Source: Pegethrix bostrychoides GSE-TBD4-15B | Lineage (GTDB): Bacteria > Cyanobacteriota > Cyanobacteriia > Elainellales > Elainellaceae | Length of the DNA: 64,000 bases | Assembly: GCA_019359155.1 (NCBI GenBank) | Contig: JAHHHV010000076.1 | Coordinates: 1-64,000, forward strand | Reading direction: 5' to 3' | Shown here: positions 36,252 to 45,056 of the stretch, piece after piece | Layout: each line of letters starts with the position of its first letter | How positions within the stretch are numbered: position 1 is the stretch's first letter | The notes under the pieces: model-generated | What the model saw: only the letters and a program-made list of their open reading frames with translations | Told to the model about the DNA's origin: nothing | The model's database searches: none | Position numbers and translations under genes: made by a program

Positions 36252-37004
36252 CTAAGCGCTTGAGCGCAGGAGTTCTAACCCTGGCAAAATTTGCTCTAGC
36301 GCTAGACCAGCCGCCGCTCGCGTCAATTGGGGCAGACTGTTGGGGTCAAGCCGGGGAATGTAGCCCAAAACAGGTTTGCGGGTCAAGGACTGGATCAGCT
36401 CGATGGAGTCCTGTAAATCCTCCTGCAAATCCCGGTCTGCCTGGTTGTCTGGATCAGCGCGGGCTGTGCGGGGCAGCTCGTTGAGGATGATGCCTTTAAG
36501 GTGCAGCCGCGACTGATTGGCGAGTGCAACATTGGTGACTGCATCGGCCACTAGATTGGGCTGCACGGGGACAACCAAAACGGTCGGAATTCGCCAATCC
36601 CAGGCCAAGTCTGCCATCGTAGTTTCAAAGGTAAGCGGTGTCCCCAAGCCGCCAAATGCCTCTAGCAAGACTAGCTCGTGCCGCTGCTGGGATTGCTGCA
36701 AGGTTTGCCAGAGCTGCTCGAAATCAATAGGGTCGCCTGTGGTGGCCTCTATCGGCGGCAATACCGCAGAACGCAGCAGAACTGGCGTAATTTCGCGGAC
36801 AGGCTGAGCCAGATTAAACAGGCGCTTGAACCGCTCACAGTCTAGTTCGGCTGGCTCCGACCGCTGGCTGAGCCGCTCAAAGTCAAGCGGTTTGATAACG
36901 CCAGCTGAGCTTGTTTTGTAGCGCTGCCAGTAAGCCATCAGAGCCGATAAAACGACTGTTTTTCCAACCTGAGCGCTGGTTCCGGCAATGAGTAATGTCT
37001 GCAA
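36252..37004 (-). CDS. bioD: Dethiobiotin synthase
   Basis: ATP-dependent closure of the ureido ring of dethiobiotin from 7,8-diaminopelargonic acid and CO2. The 250-aa protein starts MQTLLIAGTSAQVGKTVV, a P-loop (G-x6-GKT) with the GTDTxVGKT pattern modified to GTSAQVGKT. ILLEAFGGLGTPL-type residues near 110-125 and VPVQPNLVADAV and GIILNELP follow. The substitution of Asp by Ala/Gln in the loop is seen in some cyanobacterial BioD proteins. No other bio genes are nearby. A 13-bp leader duplication is present at 37025. Confidence 0.85.
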   Translation of the reverse strand: MQTLLIAGTSAQVGKTVVLSALMAYWQRYKTSSAGVIKPLDFERLSQRSEPAELDCERFKRLFNLAQPVREITPVLLRSAVLPPIEATTGDPIDFEQLWQTLQQSQQRHELVLLEAFGGLGTPLTFETTMADLAWDWRIPTVLVVPVQPNLVADAVTNVALANQSRLHLKGIILNELPRTARADPDNQADRDLQEDLQDSIELIQSLTRKPVLGYIPRLDPNSLPQLTRAAAGLALEQILPGLELLRSSA

Positions 37005-37024
37005 AAATCACTCCTAAATGTCAA

Positions 37025-37050
37025 TGAGCCTGAGCGTTGAGCCTGAGCAT
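37025..37050. repeat. 13-bp tandem duplication in bioD leader
   Basis: TGAGCCTGAGCGT and TGAGCCTGAGCAT are adjacent, 20 bp upstream of the bioD ATG. Confidence 0.85.
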
Positions 37051-37212
37051 AAAGTAGTTTTAGCTCGCTGCGAGCCTTAAAGTCTGAAAACCAGACACTA
37101 AAAAATCAAAGTGACGAATCAGCCGCTTGCAGTTAGTATGAGTGAGGGCAGATATTACTCTAGCTCATCAGATAGCTCGTTAGACATTGATTAGATCGAC
37201 GAGATCACGCAT

Positions 37213-37286
37213 CGGGATGTAGCGCAGCTTGGTAGCGCGCCTGCTTTGGGAGCAGGATGCCGCAGGTTCGAATCCTGTCATCCCGA
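37213..37286 (+). tRNA. tRNA-Pro (anticodon UGG)
   Basis: A 74-nt cloverleaf. The acceptor stem CGGGATG pairs with CATCCCG (37279-37285) with discriminator A. The anticodon stem CCTGC/GCAGG encloses TTTGGGA, giving UGG at 37247-37249. The T loop is TTCGAAT. CCA is not encoded. It reads CCA and, by wobble, other proline codons. Mobile-element debris begins about 350 bp downstream. Confidence 0.96.
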
Positions 37287-37604
37287 CTAGTTTCAGAGAT
37301 CGAATAGGGCGAAGTCCCTAAACAGTCTCTAGAAACCGTCTACAACGAATACCTCTACCCAGAGAGTTTGATGCCAATCAGCGCTTTGGTGGCCGTCAGA
37401 AAAGAGAGATCTGAGCGATAGTTTTGCAATCTGTGAGACCTACTAAATAAGCTGAAACGTATGTCTAGTAAGTGTCACATAATCCTGTAGGGCTGCTTTG
37501 CGGTATTTAGGTGTAAGCTCAGTCGGCTCGTATAATCAGAGTCTGAGGCGGTGAGCTTTACTCTAAGGCAAACCAAAACAATAACTACATAACTCTGTCG
37601 GGAT
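37287..37604. other. Spacer after tRNA-Pro
   Basis: No gene is visible. A long imperfect hairpin at 37290-37336 pairs GTTTCAGAGA with TCTCTAGAAAC around an inner AGGG/CCCT stem. It could be a processing or termination structure for the tRNA; there is no T run. The remainder shows no recognisable feature. Confidence 0.45.
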
Positions 37605-37640
37605 ATGCGGTTATATCATAGGTATGGTCGAGCTATGGAC

Positions 37641-38115
37641 TGGCACTTCGGTAGTGCCCTAAAGGGCAGGATGAATGGAGGGGAGGTTTTGAGCAGGATT
37701 GTGCTGATAGCGAAGCATTCATGTCCGAGTTGTGGACGACAAGAGATTAGTCGCAATAGTCACCCCCGTCATGGCCAGCAAAATTACAAATGTCGCAATT
37801 GCGGTCGCCAATTTGTCCTTGATCCACTGTGGAAATCTATCACCCCAGAACAATATGGTCTAATTAAGCGGATATTGCTGGAGCGCATCTCTTTAGCCGG
37901 AATGGCTCGCGTTCTACAAATCTCTGAGGACTAGGTGCCGGACAAAAGCTTGCAAAAGGATGCCAGGAAGGGGTTTCATGAGAATTACCACATTCAAAAC
38001 ATGAGACCTGGAGGTTTCCGATGTAGCCATTCTCGCTTGACACAAACTACTTTACAAACCCTCATCTTCTCCTTTAACTCCTACTCTCCCTGCCCTTCAG
38101 GGCACTACCGTGCCA
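37641..38115. mobile_element. Inverted-repeat-bounded remnant containing IS1-type fragment
   Basis: The 30-nt end at 37641-37670 and the 27-nt end at 38089-38115 are inverted copies of each other with one 3-nt gap and one substitution. Each end also folds on itself, for example GGCAC-TACC-GTGCC and GCCCT-TCA-GGGC. They enclose 475 bp with a transposase fragment. Target-site duplications were not seen. It could be a decayed insertion sequence or a MITE-like derivative. Confidence 0.5.
37671..37934 (+). pseudogene. Truncated IS1-type transposase (InsA-like zinc-ribbon part)
   Basis: From ATG 37671 the frame gives a zinc-ribbon with CPSCG and CRNCGRQFV, the block HPRHGQQNYK, then LLLERISLAGMARVLQISED. 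This is the N-terminal half of IS1-family transposases. The frame ends at a TAG exactly where the family continues, usually with Trp, so a nonsense change from TGG is plausible. No catalytic DDE domain follows. The element cannot encode an active transposase. Confidence 0.8.
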
Positions 38116-38155
38116 ACAATTTGAAAGCACACCAAGAGCTAAAGCGCCTTTATGT

Positions 38156-38302
38156 ACCTCTATTGTGGTAGATGCAAGCTTTTTCCCGTCTGCTTCTGCG
38201 ATCAATCCCACCTTGACCCTCGTTGCCAATGCCCTGCGCGTTGCTGATCACCTGAAGCAGCGGCTAGGTGCTGAAGAATCACGCTTCACGGCTGCGGTCT
38301 AA
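38156..38302 (+). pseudogene. C-terminal remnant of a GMC oxidoreductase
   Basis: The frame ending at TAA 38300-38302 encodes VVDASFFPSASAINPTLTL, then VANALRVADHLKQRL. This is the conserved C-terminal block of GMC flavoenzymes, where the NP of the NPTLT block belongs to the active-site region. The preceding family residues NLYV are recognisable in another frame (RLYV at about 38148-38157), so a small indel broke the gene. The rest is missing upstream, replaced by the inverted-repeat element ending at 38115. Confidence 0.65.
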
Positions 38303-38319
38303 AACTGGGCTTCGGCCAA

Positions 38320-39465
38320 TTAACAGCCTGCTAGCTCTCTCAGACGCTCGACTGTCAGGATATTATTATCTGCTTGGGTTTGAGTCTGTGCCTGATCAAG
38401 TTGCATAAACCGCTCGATTTGCGCCTCAGTATACTGCCGCATATCAGATTCGTGCTGATATGCCTTTGTCCAATCCACGATCCAGTGCAGCGTGGTTTTG
38501 ATATCGAGCTTTGGCATCCAGCCCAGGATGGCGCGGGCTTTGGTGCAGTCCAGCTTCAGATAGGTGTTTTCATGGGCTTTCGGCGGCCCGTCCTGCTGCC
38601 AGTTCAAGCCGTCACCCCACTGTTCATACAGCGCATCTGCAATCCAGGAAACAGGCTTAACGTTGATGTCATCGGGGCCAAAGTTCCAGCCTTCGCCATA
38701 GGCTGCACCATCGCTGTAGAGCCGCTCGGCCAGCATCAAGTAGCCGTGCAGTGGCTCCAGCACATGCTGCCAGGGACGGGTGGCATGAGGGCTGCGAATC
38801 AGCACCGACTCGCGCCGCATCATCGCCTGCAAAATATCTGGAATTAATCGATCTGCCGCCCAGTCGCCGCCGCCAATCACGTTGCCAGCGCGCACGGTGG
38901 CCAGCGCTACGCCATGCTCAGCGTATTGGGCTGGATTAAAAAACGAATTGCGGTAGGAGGCAGCCACCAACTCGGCGCAGGCTTTGCTGCTGCTGTAGGG
39001 GTCGTAGCCGCCCAGCCTGTCTGATTCCCGGTAGCCCCAGACCCACTCGCGGTTTTCGTAGCATTTGTCAGAGGTAATATCGACCACGGCCTTGACGCTA
39101 GCGGTCTGACGCACCGCTTCCAGCAGATGTACCGTGCCCAGTACGTTGGTGGAGTAGGTTTCGACAGGTGCCTGATAGGAGCGACGCACCAGCGGCTGAG
39201 CAGCCAGGTGAAACACAATTTCGGGCTGGAACTCTGTCATGGCCTGCTGAAGCGCTGCCAGATCGCGCAGATCCCCTTCAACTGAGGTCATGCCTTCTGC
39301 GACATGCGCCAGCTCAAACAGGCTCGGATTGGTGGGTGGCTGTAGCGCGAACCCGGCAATCTCAGCCCCTAAGCTTTGCAGCCAGAGCGAGAGCCAGCTA
39401 CCCTTAAAGCCGGTGTGCCCGGTGATAAAAACTCTTTTGCCGTTCCAAAACTCACGATCAATCAT
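38320..39465 (-). CDS. rfbG: CDP-glucose 4,6-dehydratase
   Basis: NAD-dependent short-chain dehydrogenase of the extended type that converts CDP-glucose to CDP-4-keto-6-deoxyglucose, precursor of dideoxy sugars. The 381-aa protein has the nucleotide loop ITGHTGFKGSWLSLWL, the HLAAQPLVRRSY block, the catalytic DITSDKCYEN and the YDPYSSSKA tyrosine-lysine pair, followed by RAGNVIGGGDWA and RPWQHVLEPL. The partner genes rfbF and rfbH are not adjacent. A 14-bp duplication lies in the leader. Confidence 0.92.
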   Translation of the reverse strand: MIDREFWNGKRVFITGHTGFKGSWLSLWLQSLGAEIAGFALQPPTNPSLFELAHVAEGMTSVEGDLRDLAALQQAMTEFQPEIVFHLAAQPLVRRSYQAPVETYSTNVLGTVHLLEAVRQTASVKAVVDITSDKCYENREWVWGYRESDRLGGYDPYSSSKACAELVAASYRNSFFNPAQYAEHGVALATVRAGNVIGGGDWAADRLIPDILQAMMRRESVLIRSPHATRPWQHVLEPLHGYLMLAERLYSDGAAYGEGWNFGPDDINVKPVSWIADALYEQWGDGLNWQQDGPPKAHENTYLKLDCTKARAILGWMPKLDIKTTLHWIVDWTKAYQHESDMRQYTEAQIERFMQLDQAQTQTQADNNILTVERLRELAGC

Positions 39466-39479
39466 AGATAGCTCTCCTT

Positions 39480-39507
39480 AAACTAGTGGCCAGAAACTAG
39501 TGCCCAG
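39480..39507. repeat. 14-bp tandem duplication in rfbG leader
   Basis: AAACTAGTGGCCAG and AAACTAGTGCCCAG are adjacent, 15 bp upstream of the rfbG ATG. Confidence 0.88.
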
Positions 39508-39600
39508 ACAGGCGGCATTCCTAGCTCGCTGACCAGCTGCGCTCGTCTCATAGCTCTAATCTGACAGCTGGGAATGAAATCTCGATGAAATCGCTCAGGC

Positions 39601-40983
39601 TTAGATTGGCTTTGCCTTTGAGAGAGGTAGCAAAATGGTAAACAGACTGCCTTTACCCGGTTCGCTCTCTAAGCTGAGACGACCCTGATGCTGCCGGACA
39701 ATCGCCTGAGTAATCGCCAGCCCCAGTCCCGATCCGCCCTGCTGCTGCGATCGGCCTTGATCAGTCCGGTAAAACCGATCAAAGATCCGGCTCTGTTCAT
39801 CTGGCAGAATTCCAATACCTGTGTCTTCGACCTGAATCACAGCATGGCTGGCGCTGCGGCTGAGTCGAATGGTCACCTTACCCTGAGCTGACGTATAGCG
39901 AAGAGCGTTGCTGAGCAGGTTGGAGATAGCTCGATAAATCTGCTCTGGGTCGGCAGTAATCTCAACTGGATTGTCAAAGCCCAGAAATTTTAGCTGGATC
40001 TGAGCGGCCATTGCCAGCGCTGCAAACTCATCTTCTAGGTCTTGCAGCAAGCTGTTGAGGCAGCAGGGTGCTAAGGTTCGACTGCCAGCCGACTGATCGA
40101 GCTGCGACAAGATGAGCAAATCCTGTACGAGCTTCGAGAGGCGATAGTTTTGGCGATTCAGAATTTGAAAGGCTGCTTTGGCCTCTTCTAGCGTCAGGTC
40201 GCTAGAGCGCAGCGCGGTCTGCACAATCGCCTGCAAAGCGGCCAAGGGCGTGCGTAGCTCATGCGCTGCATCTGCCGTAAACTGCTGCATCTGTTGATAG
40301 GACTGCTTAGCCGGACGCAGCGCCAGCCCTGCCAGCCACCAGCTCGCCAGCCCCACCGCTCCAATTCCCAGCAGCACTAGCACCACCAGCGCCAGCTCGA
40401 CCCACATCAGATACAGATCGAGACTGTTCAGCGAATGGGCGATCTGGATCATGCCCCAGTTTTCGCCCGCACCGTTGAAGAGCGGAAAGATCTGATTGTG
40501 GTAGTATTTGCCGCGACTATCTTTGAAGCTGCGCCAAAGCTGCGGCTCCTGGCAGGCAAAGTTTGTCGCGGGCAGCTGTAAGGAGGCCAAGACTTGCCTA
40601 GAGCCATTGATGAACCGAATGCAGTAGTCTTGCCCTTCTAGATTTCGCAGCAGCCTCACCTCGATCGGATCGGGAGCTGAGAGCTGAGTCGCCTGCTCCA
40701 AGATCTGCGAGCAATCTGAGGCCTGCAAACATAGATTGGGCAAGAGTCGCTGCGCCATCGGATCAAGCTGACCGGGCTGCTGAAGCGCCGGACGAATCTG
40801 GTTGCTGAGCCGACTGGCCAGTTGCTGCATTTCTCGCACCAGATTCAGCCAGCGAGCATGGACAACCAGCCGATGAATCGCCAGCCCGCAGATTAGCAAA
40901 ATCAGCGCCATGATTCCCGTATACCAGGCAGCTAGTCTGCGCCGAGACAGGCGAAAGGGCTTGTGGGAGGGCGGGTTGGACAT
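39601..40983 (-). CDS. rppB: Sensor histidine kinase, RppB-type
   Basis: A 460-aa membrane kinase. One helix near residues 20-38 and a second near 205-230 bracket a periplasmic sensor domain with Cys pairs (NLCLQASDC, YCIRF, FACQEP). Then come HisKA with DAAHELRTPLAAL (phospho-His near 241), HATPase boxes (NLLSNALRYT, VEDTGIGI, GGSGLGLAIT) and a short tail. The sensor layout resembles RppB/NrsS of Synechocystis, which responds to redox or nickel. It lies 14 bp downstream of rppA in one transcript. No metal-efflux genes adjoin it, so the signal is unassigned. Confidence 0.85.
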   Translation of the reverse strand: MSNPPSHKPFRLSRRRLAAWYTGIMALILLICGLAIHRLVVHARWLNLVREMQQLASRLSNQIRPALQQPGQLDPMAQRLLPNLCLQASDCSQILEQATQLSAPDPIEVRLLRNLEGQDYCIRFINGSRQVLASLQLPATNFACQEPQLWRSFKDSRGKYYHNQIFPLFNGAGENWGMIQIAHSLNSLDLYLMWVELALVVLVLLGIGAVGLASWWLAGLALRPAKQSYQQMQQFTADAAHELRTPLAALQAIVQTALRSSDLTLEEAKAAFQILNRQNYRLSKLVQDLLILSQLDQSAGSRTLAPCCLNSLLQDLEDEFAALAMAAQIQLKFLGFDNPVEITADPEQIYRAISNLLSNALRYTSAQGKVTIRLSRSASHAVIQVEDTGIGILPDEQSRIFDRFYRTDQGRSQQQGGSGLGLAITQAIVRQHQGRLSLESEPGKGSLFTILLPLSKAKPI

Positions 40984-40997
40984 GAGCTATTGGCGCA

Positions 40998-41693
40998 TTA
41001 GCAGTAGTCAGGATTGAGGCGATAGCCCATGCTGGGCAATGTTTCGATGAGATCGGAGCAGCCCTGTTCAGCCAGCTTGCGCCGCAGCAGCCGCACCTGC
41101 GCCGCTACCACATTGCTGCCCACATCAGATCCCGATTCCCAGAGCTGAGCCAGCAGCTGATCTTTGGTAACAGTCTGACGGGGATGGCTCATGAAATATT
41201 CCAACAGCTGAAATTCTTTATGGGTCAGCGAGATCAGAACTTGTCGCTCGCCCTGCTGACAGTAGACCTGTCGCTCAGTGTAGTTGAGCAGAATTGAGCC
41301 GAACTGAATCTGCTGGGTTTGCAGGTCGGGAGAACGGCGTTGGAGCGCCCGCAGCCGCGCCAGCAACTCTTCCATCTCGAAAGGTTTAACTAAGTAGTCA
41401 TCAGCTCCAGCATCAAGTCCGGCAATCCGGTCTTGGAGTCGATCGCGGGCGGTCAGCATCAAGACGGGCAGCCGATTCTGGCGCAGCCGCAGCCGCTGAC
41501 AGAGTTCGATCCCCATGACGTTGGGCAGCATCCAGTCAAAAATCGCCAGACTGTACTGGAGATCTGGACTTTGCAAAAATTCCCAGGCTTCGCGACCGTC
41601 CTGCGCCCAGTCCACTATATATCGTTCCTGTTTGAGCGCCCATTTAATAGCAGTGCCTAAATCGGGTTCATCTTCGACGAGCAGAATTCTCAT
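40998..41693 (-). CDS. rppA: OmpR-family response regulator, RppA-type
   Basis: The start at 41693 (MRILLVEDEPDLG) gives 231 aa; the longer frame adds a non-conserved leader. The receiver has the acidic pair in VEDEPD, the phospho-Asp in IFDWMLPNVMG and Lys in YLVKPFEMEELLAR. A winged-helix output domain follows with LTHKEFQLLEYFMSHPRQ and SNVVAAQVRLLRRKL. The gene leads the rppA-rppB unit. DNA targets cannot be read from the sequence. Confidence 0.88.
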   Translation of the reverse strand: MRILLVEDEPDLGTAIKWALKQERYIVDWAQDGREAWEFLQSPDLQYSLAIFDWMLPNVMGIELCQRLRLRQNRLPVLMLTARDRLQDRIAGLDAGADDYLVKPFEMEELLARLRALQRRSPDLQTQQIQFGSILLNYTERQVYCQQGERQVLISLTHKEFQLLEYFMSHPRQTVTKDQLLAQLWESGSDVGSNVVAAQVRLLRRKLAEQGCSDLIETLPSMGYRLNPDYC

Positions 41694-42135
41694 GGCTGGG
41701 TCTTGGTGCAGGGTCTTTAGTATTTGTTTCTGTGTATTGGTTTCTAGGATAGAGCGTGCAATTAAGCTGAATGGATTGCCCTGCCTCAATTGTGACCAGA
41801 TTTCTGGCCAGCTCTGCCTAAACCTGAGCCGAACTTACGCAGCCTTAATTTCTCTGAACGCCAAATAGACACATAGATGCTAGCTTCGTCAAGAAGGTGG
41901 GAACCCTTGATTTGACCTTTGAACTGCCCAGACAGGTGGCTCGTAGAATCTCCCAAAGTTCGGCAAAATAGGGGGTATATTCCCTCTATACCAGAGATCT
42001 AAATTGTGATCTGGAATACTAATCGGGGTGAATTGAAGCCGACTGGAAAATTTGTAAAGTCTCTGGCTAGCGAGATTCAGGGTTTGGGATGTTTTTGATC
42101 TGGAAGCTCAGCACCTCAGCACTACCTAAGCATCT
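41694..42135. other. Divergent spacer between rppA and cyclase gene
   Basis: No gene is visible. The segment must contain both outward promoters. The clearest element is GGTATA-TTCCCTC-TATACC at 41974-41992, 144 bp upstream of the cyclase ATG. It is followed at once by CCAGAGATC and GATCTGG arms (about 41992-42013). Confidence 0.55.
41974..41992. promoter_or_regulatory. Operator-like inverted repeat upstream of cyclase
   Basis: The perfect 6-bp arms GGTATA and TATACC are separated by 7 bp. Spacing of about two helical turns suits a dimeric regulator, possibly RppA or an unknown factor. Confidence 0.35.
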
Positions 42136-44799
42136 ATGACAGCTTCAATTTTTCCATTGCCCCCTCAAGATCACTCGGCTCATAGCGTTCCTGATAGCGC
42201 TCTGGGTCTAACTGCCATAAACGTGACGGCCATGAACGCCATCTCAGAGCCGGCCCTACTGCAAACAGTTGGAGAAAGGCCGCATCAGCTGAGCGCACCA
42301 ATCAGCAGCCTGACACCCGCCAAAAAAGCCTTCTCTAGCTTCCTAGCGCCTTTGACTCAAGACACCTTTAAGCAGGTGGTCACAGACGTGGAGCAGCGGC
42401 TGCGGGTGGTTAACCAGACCCTTTCGATTTTGGATGATGTGCTGGAGTCGCAGGGCTTTGATGCCATTCTCAACGAAATGCTGCGCTCGATCACGCTAAA
42501 AACGGGCGAGCTGCTGAACGCCGACCGCACCACAATTTTTCTGCTGGACGAAGAGCAAGACGAGCTGTGGTCGATTGTCGCTAAAGATGAGACGGGCGCA
42601 AATCTGGAGCTGCGCTTCCCCAAGAACGTCGGGATTGCCGGAGAGGTGGCCACTCGCCGCGAGGTTGTGAATATTCCCTACGATTTTTATCAAGATCATC
42701 GCTCGGCGGCAGCACAGGAATTTGACCGCAAAAACAGCTACCGGACTTATTCAATGCTGGCGCTGCCGCTGCTGGATGAGCAGGGCGATCTGGTCGCTGT
42801 GGTGCAGCTGATCAACAAGCTGAAGCCTGTACATGACCCGCTGGCTGCTTTAGACGAAAAAATTGATGCCGCTGGATTCACGGCGAAAGACGAGCAGGTG
42901 TTCCGCGATTTTGCGCCCTCGATTCGGCTGATTTTGGAGTCTTCGCGCTCGTTTTATAAGGCCACACAGCAGCAACGCGCCGCCTCAGCCTTGATGAAGG
43001 CTACCAAAGCCCTCAGCCAGAGTAGCCTTGACCTAGAAGAGACGCTGGCAAAGGTGATGGAAGAGGCCAAAGAGCTGATGCAGGCTGACCGCAGTACGCT
43101 CTGGCTGCTAGACACCGAACGGCATCAGCTCTGGACGAAGCTGCCGATTGACGGCCAGATGCAGGAGATCCGCATCCCGATTGGCGCAGGCTTTGCTGGA
43201 CAGGTGGCCACCACGGGTGAACCGCTCTTGATCCCGTTTGATCTCTATGACCATCCCAATGCCGACATTGCTAAAGAAACCGACGACAGAACAGGCTACC
43301 GGACTTGCAGTATGCTCTGCATGCCCGTCTTCAACGCCGACGGCGAGCTAATTGCCGTGACGCAGTTGATTAACAAGCGCAAGCCGGGTGACTTCCCTGA
43401 CTACGACCCCAGCTGCTATCCCGAAGCACCAGACTGCTGGCGAGCCAGCTTTAACCGGGGTGATCAGGAATTCATGAAAGCCTTTAACATCCAAGCGGGG
43501 GTAGCGCTGCAAAACGCCAAGCTGTTTGACACTGTGAAGCAGCAGGAGCAGATGCAGCGCGATATTCTGCGTTCGCTCTCGAATGCCGTGATTTCCACCG
43601 ACCGCACCGGACGGATCATTGCCGCCAACGAAAGCGCCAGAAGGCTGCTGGGCTTGGGCGAGCATGAGTCTTTGCAGGATCGGCAAGTGGTGGATCTGGT
43701 TCAGCTTGAGCAGGGGGACTTTCCGCACTGGTTTGCCGCCGCGCTCAGCCCCACCGCCGAAAAGAGTCGCCAGCAGTATTATCCCGATCAAACCCTGCTG
43801 CCCGTCACCGGACAGGAACAGCACAGCGTGCATCTGTCGATCAACACAATTGCTGACGCGAACGATCCGGGGCGAGTCTCCGGGGCGCTGGTGGTGATGG
43901 ACGACATTAGCGACGAAAAGCGGCTGAAAAGCACAATGTACCGCTACATGACCCAAGAGCTAGCTGAACAGCTGCTCAGCAGCGGCGATGCCAAGCTAGG
44001 CGGCGATCGCAAAGAGGTGTCGGTGCTGTTTTCGGACATTCGCAGCTACACCAGCCTCACCGAGAGCATGGAGGCCGAAGCGGTGGTTGCCATGCTGAAC
44101 GAATATTTTGAGACAATGGTAGATGCCGTGTTTGCACATAAAGGCACGCTCGATAAGTACATTGGCGATGCGATCATGGCAGTGTTTGGTTCGCCGCTAC
44201 CGCTGGAAGATCATGCCTGGATGGCGGTACAGACGGCTTTAGAAATGCGGAGCCGCCTGACGGTATTTAACACCGAGCGCCCTACCCATCGCAAAATCAA
44301 AATTGGCATGGGCATTAACTCGGACTCGGTGATTAGCGGCAACATTGGCTCCAGCAAGCGGATGGAGTTTACAGCGATTGGGGATGGGGTGAATCTCGGC
44401 TCGCGGCTGGAAGGAGCCAGCAAGCAGTACGGCTGCGATATTGTGATTAGTGAGAGCACTTATCTGCCCTGCGCTGATCGGGTTTGGGCGAGAGAGCTAG
44501 ATCGGATCTGTGTCAAAGGCAAGAGCCAGCCGGTCAGCATCTATGAGTTGGTTGAGTTGCGCTCTCAACCGCTAGATGCGCGCAAGCAGCAGGCGATTGA
44601 GCTATATCACGAAGGGCGGCAGCATTATCTCAACCGCAATTTTGTGCGGGCCATGGGCGCATTTGGCACGATTTTGCAGGAGATCGACCACCAGGATAAA
44701 GCGGCTCAACTACATTTGGAGCGCTGTAATCACTGGTTGACAAAACCGCCAACTGACGCGGAATGGAGCGAAGGGGTCTGGACGCTGAAGGAAAAGTAG
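42136..44799 (+). CDS. GAF-GAF-PAS class III adenylate cyclase (CyaB1-like)
   Basis: An 887-aa cytosolic signalling protein. A variable N-terminus of about 70 residues is followed by GAF-A (about 95-270) and GAF-B (about 295-455); both have the NKxFD-like cyclic-nucleotide-GAF context. A PAS domain follows (about 480-600), then a class III catalytic domain from about 625 and a C-terminal helical tail. The metal Asp lie in VLFSDIRSYTS and YIGDAIMAVFG. The purine-specifying Lys is in LDKYIG, and Thr replaces Asp in EFTAIGDGVN. This Lys/Thr pair and domain order match Anabaena CyaB1, which is activated by cAMP binding to its GAF domain. ATP is the expected substrate. Confidence 0.9.
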   Translation: MTASIFPLPPQDHSAHSVPDSALGLTAINVTAMNAISEPALLQTVGERPHQLSAPISSLTPAKKAFSSFLAPLTQDTFKQVVTDVEQRLRVVNQTLSILDDVLESQGFDAILNEMLRSITLKTGELLNADRTTIFLLDEEQDELWSIVAKDETGANLELRFPKNVGIAGEVATRREVVNIPYDFYQDHRSAAAQEFDRKNSYRTYSMLALPLLDEQGDLVAVVQLINKLKPVHDPLAALDEKIDAAGFTAKDEQVFRDFAPSIRLILESSRSFYKATQQQRAASALMKATKALSQSSLDLEETLAKVMEEAKELMQADRSTLWLLDTERHQLWTKLPIDGQMQEIRIPIGAGFAGQVATTGEPLLIPFDLYDHPNADIAKETDDRTGYRTCSMLCMPVFNADGELIAVTQLINKRKPGDFPDYDPSCYPEAPDCWRASFNRGDQEFMKAFNIQAGVALQNAKLFDTVKQQEQMQRDILRSLSNAVISTDRTGRIIAANESARRLLGLGEHESLQDRQVVDLVQLEQGDFPHWFAAALSPTAEKSRQQYYPDQTLLPVTGQEQHSVHLSINTIADANDPGRVSGALVVMDDISDEKRLKSTMYRYMTQELAEQLLSSGDAKLGGDRKEVSVLFSDIRSYTSLTESMEAEAVVAMLNEYFETMVDAVFAHKGTLDKYIGDAIMAVFGSPLPLEDHAWMAVQTALEMRSRLTVFNTERPTHRKIKIGMGINSDSVISGNIGSSKRMEFTAIGDGVNLGSRLEGASKQYGCDIVISESTYLPCADRVWARELDRICVKGKSQPVSIYELVELRSQPLDARKQQAIELYHEGRQHYLNRNFVRAMGAFGTILQEIDHQDKAAQLHLERCNHWLTKPPTDAEWSEGVWTLKEK

Positions 44800-44816
44800 G
44801 CTGCTAGTTCAATGGG

Positions 44817-44846
44817 CAGATCTTAAACAGCCAGATCTCAAACAGC
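44817..44846. repeat. 15-bp tandem duplication at a gene end
   Basis: CAGATCTTAAACAGC and CAGATCTCAAACAGC are adjacent. The second copy includes the stop codon of the small gene at 44838. Confidence 0.85.
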
Positions 44847-45056
44847 CAAGTCGTCGTGACTTTGCTCAAGCTGCTGCCAAAGCGTTTGAATCCGCTCAAA
44901 CGACTCGGCAGCAGACAGCTTGCCGTTTGTTTGCAAGCCGCTAATTACGCTGACGCGCTGTGAAAACTCTTGCAGATTCGCATTAAACAGTAGAGTCTGA
45001 GGACGCAGATCGCCGTGGTAGCGGCTGCGAGGAAACAAAAAGTTTGATGTATTCAC
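44838..45056 (-). CDS. DUF7219-like small protein
   Basis: The 72-aa protein starts MNTSNFLFPRSRYHGDLRPQ, then has LFNANLQEFSQRVSVISGLQT and GKLSAAESFERIQTLWQQL. The FLxPRSRYxG start and the FNANLQEFAQRV block match a conserved cyanobacterial family I know as DUF7219 (label from memory). Soluble and helical, role unknown. The stop lies inside a 15-bp duplication. Confidence 0.75.
   Translation of the reverse strand: MNTSNFLFPRSRYHGDLRPQTLLFNANLQEFSQRVSVISGLQTNGKLSAAESFERIQTLWQQLEQSHDDLAV

Noticed and set aside
44004-44011. HIP1 octamer GCGATCGC as a widespread repeat
   Set aside because: Seen very rarely in this window, so it is not a structural feature here.
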